Shown piece by piece: positions 15,966 to 22,284 of a stretch of DNA of 28,079 nucleotides. A program made the translations under genes and the position numbers. Every line of letters begins with the position of its first letter. Positions within the stretch are counted from its first letter, which is position 1. This stretch comes from Saccharofermentans sp. Lineage in GTDB: Bacteria > Bacillota_A > Clostridia > Saccharofermentanales > Saccharofermentanaceae. The stretch spans positions 1 through 28,079 of the forward strand of contig JAILMZ010000061.1 of the NCBI GenBank assembly GCA_024692105.1. Direction: 5' to 3'. A model generated the notes under the pieces. The model searched no databases. It worked only from the letters and a program-made list of their open reading frames with translations, and was not told where the DNA came from.

Positions 15966-16010
15966 AAACTGGACATTACTTCACGGAATGGTAATGTTCA
16001 GTTTTAATTT
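15966..16010 (+). terminator. Intrinsic terminator of the gpx-ohrR operon
   Basis: A 14-bp stem (15966-15979 with 15991-16004, one G-U pair) with an 11-nt loop and a TTTTAATTTT tail. Confidence 0.85.
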
Positions 16011-16017
16011 TGTTTCC

Positions 16018-16046
16018 TTGAAAAAATGTAAATCGAGGTTGATAAT
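16018..16046 (+). promoter_or_regulatory. Promoter of the HD-GYP gene
   Basis: TTGAAA (16018-16023), 17-nt spacer, GATAAT (16041-16046). The leader is about 27 nt with a weak SD (AAGAG). Confidence 0.6.
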
Positions 16047-16079
16047 TCAACTACAGTAATAAAAAAGTAAGAGACTGTA

Positions 16080-18461
16080 ATGCTTGAATATTTGATCGTA
16101 CATCAGGAAAGTATCATGACTGTCTTGAGCTGTCTGTGCGCTGTCATCGCAGTGTTCGTACTGTTCATGAAGTCTCTTCCGCGCAAGAGGCGCACCGCGC
16201 TTTTGGCTGTCGAGCTCTGCGCAATGGTCATCATGATCGCCGACTGTCTGGCCTATCACTTCAGGGGCGACCCGTCGGAAGCAGGATTCTGGATCGTAAG
16301 GATCGCGAATTTCCTGGTCTATTTCCTCAACATCGGCGTCCTCTACGCTTTCAACGCCTACATCATCAATCTGTACGAAGATGCAAACGGCGGCAAGCGG
16401 TTCAAGCGTCTTAATGTAGTCAATTACCTTGGCGTTGCCGGCGCTGCAATGCTCATCATCTCCCAGTTTACGGGTCTTTATTACACCTTTGATGCGAGCA
16501 ACACTTACCAGCGCGGTCCTGCATTCTTCCTGTGCTTCATTATCCCCACTGTCATGCTCGCGCTCCAGGTCACGGTCATCTTCCAGAACTACAAGAGACT
16601 CAGCCCCGTCATCAGCCTGTCCCTTATACTGTTCTCGGTAATTCCGTTCCTGGCTGCAATAGTGCAGTTGAAACTGTACGGTCTGTCCCTGATCAACACG
16701 TCTATCGCGGGAATGGCGTTCCTGCTCTACATGTTCGCGCTCAAGGACATGAACGAGACGTATGCACACGCCAAGGACCTCAGGATCGAATACCTGACGG
16801 CCGAGCAGCAGAGTATGAAGAGGCTCTTCGAACAGACCGCGGAAGCACTCGCAAGCGCAATCGATGCCAAGGACAAGTACACACACGGTCACTCCTCGAG
16901 AGTTGCAAACTACTCCAAGACCATCGCGAAAATGGTCGGCAAGGACGAGAAGGAGTGCGATGAGATATATTTCGCGGCACTGCTGCATGACATCGGTAAG
17001 ATCGGCGTGCCCGACCAGATCATCAACAAGAAGGGCAAGCTCACCGATGAAGAATACGAGAAGATCAAGGAACACACGACGATCGGCAAGGAGATCCTCT
17101 CGAGTATCGTCGAGTTCCCTTACCTCAGTATCGGTGCGCACCACCACCACGAAAGATTCGACGGAAGAGGCTATCCTGACAAGCTCAAAGGAAGCGACAT
17201 CCCCGAGCTCGCAAGGATTATCGCAGTTGCGGATGCTTACGATGCCATGACTTCCAAGAGAAGCTACAGAGACCCTCTTCCCCAGGCAACCGTAAGACAG
17301 ATCATAATCGAGGAGATGGGCGCGCAGTTCGATCCGCTGTTCGCGACGCAGATGATCCACATGATCGATCAGGACCAGGAATACTACATGCGTGAGAAGG
17401 AAGACGTCATCGAGTTCGGCGGCAACGACAAGTTCAATTTCGACATCTTCAGGTCTGTACACACGGAAGGAATACTTGCAACGCCCGGACGCAGGATGAA
17501 CATCCGCCTGCGCATAGATCCCGCAGAAGGCCATACTGAGAGCAACTGCCTGCCAGTGATGGTCCTTTTCGACGCGTTGGACGGAAGAGTGCATGAGCCC
17601 GGCAAGCTTGCAGACGAGCTGCTCTATACAGAGTATGTTGAGCTCAGGTTCGACGGCGAGTACAAGATGGGCGAAGCAAGAGCGGTCAAGCCCGTCATCA
17701 CCGGCACGAAAGAAAACGGCTCGCTTTGCGGTGAATACGAGATCGATGCCGTAAGGTATAAGGACCATATCCGCATGACTATCACGGGTGACGGCAGGAC
17801 GGTCGACTATATCGTGGCTCTCCCCGACAGCACCAGGTATTGCTATATCAGCTTCACCGGAGCAAATTACCACCTCAACGTCGTATCCATCAAGCATTCT
17901 GACGACGAGGTCGATGAGAACACCATTCCCCGTATCGCGGGTCTTGTTTCGTACATCGAAGGCGATGCAGGCGACGTCCCGAACGTTCAGGTCGACGGCT
18001 ACCGTACGGATGCGACAGATGGTGTACTCCTCAAGGATACTTTGGGCATCGACTTCCATGCCAAGAGCCTCCCCACTGCCCGCCTGATCTGGCACTGCCC
18101 GTTCGTGTGCATCTTCACATCTTCCAACGGCAAGGTAACGGACGAAGACTACCGCGAGTTTGCTCTCGTCAGGTTCGACGGCGAGGTTTGGGAGACCGGC
18201 GACTTTGCATCCAATGAGGTAATCATCAGCAAGAACGACAAGTTCGACGGCTGGGACAGCTGGAAACAGATCAACAGGGATGGTTTCGACAGCCATGTCT
18301 CCATCAGGCGCAACGGCAATACCATCACCGTCATAACCGAGAACGGCGGCATCTTCCTCAAGAGCACCACGAAGATCAAGACAGATGACGAGAACATCTA
18401 CATCGCTCTCACGGGCGACCAGTGCGCACTGACGAAGATATACTTTAAGCTGAACGAATAA
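16080..18461 (+). CDS. Membrane HD-GYP phosphodiesterase with duplicated C-terminal module
   Basis: A 793-aa predicted cyclic-di-GMP phosphodiesterase. About seven membrane helices fill residues 10-220, followed by a short coiled linker and an HD-GYP domain (about 250-425) with His303-Asp304 (LLHDIGKIG), HHHHERFDG and the G364-Y365-P366 signature, so the catalytic residues look intact. Residues about 470-793 are a beta-rich region I do not recognise, with two related copies (about 475-606 and 660-793). Both pass through an LVRFDGE/ELRFDGE strand and close with YI(S/A)LTG/SFTG-type strands. They could be sensory or partner-binding beta-sandwich domains. An ATG at 16116 with SD AGGAAAG is an alternative start. 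The gene is monocistronic, with a promoter and terminator of its own. Confidence 0.85.
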   Translation: MLEYLIVHQESIMTVLSCLCAVIAVFVLFMKSLPRKRRTALLAVELCAMVIMIADCLAYHFRGDPSEAGFWIVRIANFLVYFLNIGVLYAFNAYIINLYEDANGGKRFKRLNVVNYLGVAGAAMLIISQFTGLYYTFDASNTYQRGPAFFLCFIIPTVMLALQVTVIFQNYKRLSPVISLSLILFSVIPFLAAIVQLKLYGLSLINTSIAGMAFLLYMFALKDMNETYAHAKDLRIEYLTAEQQSMKRLFEQTAEALASAIDAKDKYTHGHSSRVANYSKTIAKMVGKDEKECDEIYFAALLHDIGKIGVPDQIINKKGKLTDEEYEKIKEHTTIGKEILSSIVEFPYLSIGAHHHHERFDGRGYPDKLKGSDIPELARIIAVADAYDAMTSKRSYRDPLPQATVRQIIIEEMGAQFDPLFATQMIHMIDQDQEYYMREKEDVIEFGGNDKFNFDIFRSVHTEGILATPGRRMNIRLRIDPAEGHTESNCLPVMVLFDALDGRVHEPGKLADELLYTEYVELRFDGEYKMGEARAVKPVITGTKENGSLCGEYEIDAVRYKDHIRMTITGDGRTVDYIVALPDSTRYCYISFTGANYHLNVVSIKHSDDEVDENTIPRIAGLVSYIEGDAGDVPNVQVDGYRTDATDGVLLKDTLGIDFHAKSLPTARLIWHCPFVCIFTSSNGKVTDEDYREFALVRFDGEVWETGDFASNEVIISKNDKFDGWDSWKQINRDGFDSHVSIRRNGNTITVITENGGIFLKSTTKIKTDDENIYIALTGDQCALTKIYFKLNE

Positions 18462-18471
18462 GGCATAAGAA

Positions 18472-18503
18472 AGCCTCGGGCGTTCAAACCCGAGGCTCTT
18501 TGT
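18472..18503. terminator. Bidirectional terminator between HD-GYP and zinc-ribbon genes
   Basis: Stem AGCCTCGGG / CCCGAGGCT with an 8-nt loop; T-rich on both strands (CTTTGTTT on plus, TTTCTT on minus). It serves the two convergent genes. Confidence 0.8.
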
Positions 18504-18520
18504 TTCAAATTGTCAGCGGA

Positions 18521-18979
18521 TCAATAGTTGGATGCGATTGCTGCACCTGCAATGATGAACACGAAATATAGAATAACGCAAATTATCGCGATCACCATAA
18601 CAGCGATAGGAATGATGATACCTGCGATAGCAAAGCCCTTACCCTTCTGTCCGGACTTCTTAACCTGAACCAGACCTACGATAGACAGGATCAGAGCGGG
18701 TACGAGACCGACTCCCATGAGCACAGTTGCAAGTGCGCAGATGAATCCGGCAATACAGAATCCGTTCGTTCCTTCAGGAACCTGGCTGCTCTGATACTGT
18801 GTTGTCGACTGTGACTGTACCGGCTGAGCCTGTACGGGCTGGGGTGCCGGCTGTGCAGCGGGCTGCGCAACAGGCTGTTCAGCAGGCTGAGCAACGGGTG
18901 CTTCTATAGGTGTTCCGCAGTTCTCGCAGAACTTTGCTCCGTCTTCGATTGAAGATCCGCAATTCTTACAAAATGGCAT
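18521..18979 (-). CDS. Zinc-ribbon membrane protein (DUF4190-like)
   Basis: A 152-aa protein. The N-terminal zinc ribbon has Cys4, Cys7, Cys18 and Cys21 (CKNCG, CENCG), then a low-complexity Pro/Ala/Gln linker built from APVAQPAEQPVAQP-like repeats (about 28-65), then two membrane helices (about 72-95 and 115-148) separated by KKSGQKGKG. This layout is common in Clostridia; the function is unknown. SD GGAGG precedes the ATG, and a TATACT -10 lies about 54 nt upstream on the minus strand. It has its own promoter and shares the terminator with the convergent HD-GYP gene. Confidence 0.8.
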   Translation of the reverse strand: MPFCKNCGSSIEDGAKFCENCGTPIEAPVAQPAEQPVAQPAAQPAPQPVQAQPVQSQSTTQYQSSQVPEGTNGFCIAGFICALATVLMGVGLVPALILSIVGLVQVKKSGQKGKGFAIAGIIIPIAVMVIAIICVILYFVFIIAGAAIASNY

Positions 18980-19087
18980 ATCTTACCTCCACTATCCACA
19001 TTCTTAAATTTGCAAGGTCCGAAACCATACACAAATGTAGTATACCAAAGCGTAGAGATAATTATTAAGCAAAAAGCACAAATTAGC

Positions 19088-19378
19088 TCAGACTATTCGG
19101 TAATCCTCACCTGCAAGATACTTTCCGTAATCCACACGCACATGCCTGTCACCCGATTTTCTGGTCAGGCTCCAGCACATCGCAGACAGATACCCCACTG
19201 TCATGTCGTCAGTGATGCCGTACAGGCGGTGGTTCTCGAGCTGTGTCGGCCAATGTCCGTCCAGCGCACGAAAACCTTCAAGCTCCGCCTGAATAAGGAA
19301 CAGCCCCTGCGTCCGCTCGTCCTCACAGCAGATCCACACATCCGGGTTTTCTTTGACCAGGTCACGCAGCCAACGCAT
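19088..19378 (-). CDS. Uncharacterised 96-aa protein
   Basis: I do not recognise the family. A small soluble protein with Trp-rich N-terminus (MRWLRDLVKENPDVWICCED) and a central HWPTQLENHRLYGITDD segment. The start at 19378 is chosen because SD GGGAGG lies 5 nt before it. An alternative ATG 15 nt earlier overlaps the stop of the upstream ADP-ribosylglycohydrolase gene as ATGA. Either way it is the last gene of that operon. The 108 nt after its 3' end to the zinc-ribbon start hold only that gene's promoter and leader. Confidence 0.6.
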   Translation of the reverse strand: MRWLRDLVKENPDVWICCEDERTQGLFLIQAELEGFRALDGHWPTQLENHRLYGITDDMTVGYLSAMCWSLTRKSGDRHVRVDYGKYLAGEDYRIV

Positions 19379-19389
19379 AGGCACCTCCC

Positions 19390-20196
19390 TCATTTCCCAT
19401 CTTTTGCATATTCCGCAAACCTTGTAATAACTGCTTCCAACTCCTTTGTCAGATATTCCTTAGCCTTGACAGCGATGCTTTCCGGGATGCCCCAACGGGC
19501 CTCAGCAATCGCGCCTGCAATCGCACCAAGTGTGTCCGTATCGCCTCCGATGTACATGACATTGCGAAGTGTGGACTCGTAGTCTGTAGCCTCGAAGAAG
19601 CACTCGAAAGCTTCCGGCATTGTGTTCATGCAGTCTTCCACATGCTCGTAGGTCGGACGGATATCATCCAGAGTCCTGGACAGGTCATAGCCGAACTCTT
19701 CATGAATATACTTTCTTATCTCTTCCTGCGAAGCACCGGTCCTTGCCAGGAATATCGCTGCTGCCGTGGACTCTGCGCCCATGATGCCCTCGGGGTGGTT
19801 GTGCGTCACTTCCGCGGTCCACCTTGCGACCTCGCGAGTGCGCTCGAGCGAGTCATAGAACCAGCCTGCAGAAGATACTCTCATGCCCGAACCGTTGCCG
19901 AAGCTTCCGTACGGCTTCGGATCGTCCGAGAGTACCCAGTCGATGAACCTTGCACCGTAGCCTGCGTGAGGATACTTCTGGCCCCACTTCTTCATGGACC
20001 TGATGATGTTGTCCTTAACAGTCTGCTCGTCAGCGTCCTTACCCGCATCCATGAGGGCTTCTGCCACCGCGATGGTCATCACGGTATCGTCCGTGTAGTC
20101 GCACTCAGGCGTGAAGAGCTCGAACTCGCGGCTCTTGCTGCCTCTGTCAAACTCAAATCTGCTTCCTACGATATCTCCGATAATTGCTCCTAACAT
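19390..20196 (-). CDS. ADP-ribosylglycohydrolase family protein
   Basis: A 268-aa DraG/ARH-fold hydrolase that would remove ADP-ribose from a modified protein, nucleic acid or small molecule using two Mg2+ ions. Metal-binding motifs are intact: GAIIGDIVGSRFE at the N-terminus, YTDDTVM (Asp36, Asp37) and GGDTDTLGAIAGAIAEA (about 215-231). SD AAGGAGG lies 9 nt before the ATG. It is the middle gene of an operon behind a ribbon-helix-helix gene and an S-box-type RNA leader. No ADP-ribosyltransferase is present in the window, so its substrate is not evident. Confidence 0.9.
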   Translation of the reverse strand: MLGAIIGDIVGSRFEFDRGSKSREFELFTPECDYTDDTVMTIAVAEALMDAGKDADEQTVKDNIIRSMKKWGQKYPHAGYGARFIDWVLSDDPKPYGSFGNGSGMRVSSAGWFYDSLERTREVARWTAEVTHNHPEGIMGAESTAAAIFLARTGASQEEIRKYIHEEFGYDLSRTLDDIRPTYEHVEDCMNTMPEAFECFFEATDYESTLRNVMYIGGDTDTLGAIAGAIAEARWGIPESIAVKAKEYLTKELEAVITRFAEYAKDGK

Positions 20197-20238
20197 TTCC
20201 TTAATCCTCCTTGTTCGTTTATGGCTTTAGCATAACAG

Positions 20239-20460
20239 TTAAGCCACGTCTCCGGGTCGCCCGTCAGGCGACATCTCCATCTTGGCGTTCTTGGCCATGT
20301 CCTCGCGAATCAGCTTCTTGATGTATGTTGCCTTACCCACGCCGTCCAGGCGGCTGAGCCACTCAAGGATGTCGGCGTCGTACTTCTTGCTCAGGCGGAC
20401 GTTGACCTGAACTGTGTTGTCCTTCTGATACTGCTGGATGTACTTGATGTTGTTTGCCAT
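20239..20460 (-). CDS. Ribbon-helix-helix (Arc/CopG-like) small protein
   Basis: A 73-aa protein. The beta strand VQVNVRLSKKYD is followed by two helices (ILEWLSRL and KATYIKKLIREDMAKN), matching the ribbon-helix-helix DNA-binding fold. Proteins of this type act as repressors or antitoxins; I see no toxin partner directly beside it. SD AGGAGG precedes the ATG. It is the first gene after the SAM-type aptamer and lies 42 nt before the ADP-ribosylglycohydrolase gene, probably in one operon. The polar C-terminal tail (MEMSPDGRPGDVA) is likely disordered. Confidence 0.7.
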   Translation of the reverse strand: MANNIKYIQQYQKDNTVQVNVRLSKKYDADILEWLSRLDGVGKATYIKKLIREDMAKNAKMEMSPDGRPGDVA

Positions 20461-20529
20461 AATTCTTTCCTCCTATTGTAAAAATAAAGATCTCTCTGCT
20501 CGAGCGACAGGATCAATAAGAGTCAAGAA

Positions 20530-20611
20530 ACCATCGTTCAAGCTTTAGCACCTTGCGCAAGGCAGGTTGCTGTGCGTTCACCGGGCTTGTCCCTCCCGCA
20601 CTCTTTATGGT
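20530..20611 (-). ncRNA. SAM-I-clan (S-box-like) riboswitch aptamer without P4
   Basis: Read on the minus strand, it has the S-box core. P1 is ACCAT (20611-20607) with ATGGT (20534-20530). P2 is GTGCG (20601-20597) with CGCAC (20576-20572), enclosing GGGAGGGAC and GCCCGGTGAA. Then come AGCAACC (20571-20565), a short P3 CCTT/AAGG, and GGTGCTAAA. The P2-loop CAAG (20589-20586) can pair with CTTG (20542-20539), the S-box pseudoknot, with bases different from Bacillus yitJ but still complementary. P4 of SAM-I is missing, so a SAM-I/SAM-IV variant is possible. The predicted transcript start coincides with P1. Downstream, a weak hairpin and TTTATTTTT (about 20515-20480) could be the expression platform. 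Confidence 0.75.
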
Positions 20612-20617
20612 AGCTAC

Positions 20618-20626
20618 AGTATAACA
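20618..20626 (-). promoter_or_regulatory. Extended -10 promoter of the riboswitch-led operon
   Basis: TGTTATACT on the minus strand; start expected near 20611, the first base of aptamer helix P1. Confidence 0.55.
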
Positions 20627-20641
20627 CGGAATTCAAAATCA

Positions 20642-20663
20642 CGAGTCCAATTATTCGGACTCG
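20642..20663. repeat. Inverted repeat between divergent promoters
   Basis: CGAGTCC (20642-20648) and GGACTCG (20657-20663), 8-nt loop, TTTT on the plus side. It lies between the riboswitch promoter and the toxin promoter. It could insulate the two transcripts or be an operator. Confidence 0.5.
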
Positions 20664-20689
20664 TTTTAGGTTTTGCATATTTCCTTATC

Positions 20690-20740
20690 TTGTCGGTTTT
20701 TGTCGGATTTTTGAGCGTTTTTGAAAACTATAATTATAAT
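20690..20740 (+). promoter_or_regulatory. Promoter of toxin mRNA with phased T-tracts
   Basis: T-tracts at 20697-20701, 20708-20712 and 20718-20722 (11 and 10 nt phasing) carrying TTGTCGG and TTTTTGTCGG, as upstream of the nuclease-like gene. -35 TTGAGC (20711-20716), 18-nt spacer, -10 TATAAT (20735-20740). Start near 20747. Confidence 0.6.
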
Positions 20741-20781
20741 GCTGCTATCTCCTACACGGCAGTGGAAAGGAGGTACCCGCG

Positions 20782-20910
20782 ATGGAAAAAATCCTTTCAT
20801 TTCTTTCTTCGATCATGGCTGGTGTAATCGCAAACTATATCAGCAAATGGTTGGATCGAAGAAAAATGAAAAAGAAGAAGAAAGCAAAACGCAGTCAGCC
20901 TAAGGCCTAA
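20782..20910 (+). CDS. Small Fst/Ldr-like membrane peptide, putative type I toxin
   Basis: A 42-aa peptide with one membrane helix (ILSFLSSIMAGVIANYISKW) ending in WLDRR, then a very basic tail (KMKKKKKAKRS). The layout (short polar start, glycine-containing helix, Trp-Leu-Asp/basic border) resembles the Fst/Ldr superfamily of type I toxins, which insert in the membrane. SD AAAGGAGG lies 8 nt before the ATG, and a promoter and strong terminator delimit a transcript of about 225 nt. A convergent antisense RNA gene that repeats the start region lies directly downstream. Homology to Fst is judged by eye only; a regulatory small membrane protein is the alternative. It is shorter than most automatic gene cut-offs and easily missed. 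Confidence 0.7.
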   Translation: MEKILSFLSSIMAGVIANYISKWLDRRKMKKKKKAKRSQPKA

Positions 20911-20929
20911 GCCACCTTGCATCAACGGA

Positions 20930-21009
20930 ATAGAAAGCCCTCGGGACCAGTCCTCCCGAGGGCTTTCGTTTCTGCGATGGATAGCGAAAATTCTTTCATT
21001 TCTTTCGCT
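20930..21009 (-). ncRNA. Putative antisense antitoxin RNA, convergent with toxin gene
   Basis: Predicted RNA of about 80 nt from 21009 to the shared terminator. Its 5' part folds as stem AGCGAAA/TTTCGCT (21009-21003 with 20989-20983) and displays a 13-nt loop, GAAATGAAAGAAT, complementary to toxin codons. It is the antisense of a direct repeat of the toxin start: 20987-21006 matches 20788-20807 at 19 of 20 bases, and GCGATGGA (20974-20981) repeats 20779-20786, which includes the start codon. The 3' part is the complement of the toxin terminator hairpin. This reproduces the geometry of RNA II in Fst/par modules. Confidence 0.65.
20933..20967. terminator. Bidirectional terminator shared by toxin mRNA and antisense RNA
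   Basis: Perfect 14-bp stem (20933-20946 with 20954-20967) around a 7-nt loop, CCAGTCC. CGTTTCTG follows on plus and CTATTCC on minus. In the antisense RNA the loop is GGACTGG, which contains a YUNR-type CUGG. Confidence 0.85.
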
Positions 21010-21015
21010 AAACTG

Positions 21016-21043
21016 ATTATACCATCTTCATTCCCTTTTGCAA
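21016..21043 (-). promoter_or_regulatory. Promoter of the antisense antitoxin RNA
   Basis: Minus strand: -35 TTGCAA (21043-21038), 16-nt spacer ending in TGG, -10 TATAAT (21021-21016), so also an extended -10. It is stronger than the toxin promoter, as expected if the antitoxin RNA is in excess. Start near 21009. Confidence 0.65.
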
Positions 21044-21056
21044 CAAAACACATCCA

Positions 21057-22157
21057 TCACCAGTCATCCCCTACAAGGATCTCGAGGATCTCCTCTTCAA
21101 TATCTCTGTCATAGTACTTACTGTAACCATAGACAGTCATATCCGCATTATATTCATCTCCATCAAGTGTAGTAATCTTACCGTCTTTCCATTCAAAACG
21201 TCCGCAGAAAGCTACAGTATCCACGCCATCCAAAACCATAGTGCTGTATACCCCGACTCTGGCAATATCCTTGCCTCCGAACACAGACTTGAACGAGTCC
21301 GGTCTGTCCAGGAAAGTAAAGTACTTATAATTGCCTCTTTCTGCCAGCACGGTCTTGAATATCATCATCGTCTCTCTGTCCTTATGATCCTTGTTATACA
21401 GCTCGTGAAAGCACCTCTTTCTATGGTCCCACAAAAGGTTGATCTTCACATCTGCCTCACCGTAATTGTTCTTGGCAACAATCAGCTGCGTTTTGGGATC
21501 TCTGTTATTCATGCTGTAGTAACCCGGTCTGACTACGAAAACAACGCTGTCGGCATCTCTGTCCAGCGTAGAGTGCAATCGCAGATCCGTAAGTTTGGGG
21601 ATGTGCCCGCCCCGGAAATCTGAATTGCGGTGAACATCCGCCAGAAGAAGGATCGGGACATGCAGTTCGACCGCCATCTTTTTCAGTCTGACACTGATGC
21701 ATGACAGCTCATCGAAACGATCATCAAAACCGTTTCCGTAAGGCAGGCTGATGCGGTCAAACCAATCAACAATGACAAGTTCCACGCCATTTACGGTTTT
21801 ATTCGACAGTTCTCTGAATCTCTTTCCTATGTATTCCGGGGAAAAATCCGTATAGTCATCAAAATAGACCGGAAGCTTTCCGATCCGCAACGCCATGGCT
21901 CCGATTGATTCACAACCCGGTCTGCACGGTTCTTCAAGGAGCGCAAATCTGCTGACAAGCTCAGCCCTGTCTTCTATGAGAGAGAAATAAAGAACGGTCC
22001 TGCCGTATTCCTTGGCAGCATTTTTCGCTATATTCAGCGCCAAACCAGTCTTCCCTATCCCGATCCTGCCGGCAATAACATTCAGTGTCCCCGGCCTGTA
22101 TCCGCCGAGCACTTCATCCAATCCGACAAAACCGGTAAAGACTTCATCTCCGTTCAT
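21057..22157 (-). CDS. Free-standing DnaB-C / RecA-like ATPase
   Basis: A 366-aa protein whose first 270 residues match the C-terminal ATPase domain of replicative helicase DnaB: Walker A GRIGIGKT (30-37), Walker B LVIVDWFDRI (about 125-134), the PKLTDLRLHSTLDRDADSVV block and AKNNYGEADVKINLLWDH. The N-terminal primase-binding domain of DnaB is absent and about 100 unrecognised residues follow the ATPase. Start at MNGDEV because a GGGGG SD precedes it; an in-frame ATG 75 nt upstream has none. The normal dnaB is presumably elsewhere, so this is likely an accessory or phage-type paralogue. It diverges from a WYL regulator gene, which may control it. Confidence 0.8.
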   Translation of the reverse strand: MNGDEVFTGFVGLDEVLGGYRPGTLNVIAGRIGIGKTGLALNIAKNAAKEYGRTVLYFSLIEDRAELVSRFALLEEPCRPGCESIGAMALRIGKLPVYFDDYTDFSPEYIGKRFRELSNKTVNGVELVIVDWFDRISLPYGNGFDDRFDELSCISVRLKKMAVELHVPILLLADVHRNSDFRGGHIPKLTDLRLHSTLDRDADSVVFVVRPGYYSMNNRDPKTQLIVAKNNYGEADVKINLLWDHRKRCFHELYNKDHKDRETMMIFKTVLAERGNYKYFTFLDRPDSFKSVFGGKDIARVGVYSTMVLDGVDTVAFCGRFEWKDGKITTLDGDEYNADMTVYGYSKYYDRDIEEEILEILVGDDW

Positions 22158-22284
22158 CCCGTCTTTCCCCCTTCCGCACATTCTCACGTTTACACAAAGT
22201 TTACCCGCACGCATGCACCAAATATGCCCCATCGAATTTAATTAGATTTATACTGTAGGTATACCTTGCAAGGAGGACCGACCT

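Noticed and set aside
16047..18296. 749-codon open frame on the minus strand opposite the HD-GYP gene
   Set aside because: No SD, no recognisable domain; it is the mirror of a GC-rich-third-position gene with clear HD-GYP motifs.
20567..20827. 86-codon plus-strand frame overlapping the toxin start in another frame
   Set aside because: Crosses the inverted repeat and toxin promoter, no SD; the 42-codon frame with AAAGGAGG is preferred.
20917..21114. 65-codon plus-strand frame containing the second copy of the toxin start sequence
   Set aside because: No SD; it passes through the terminator and antitoxin promoter. The repeat is better explained as the template for antisense RNA than as a second peptide.
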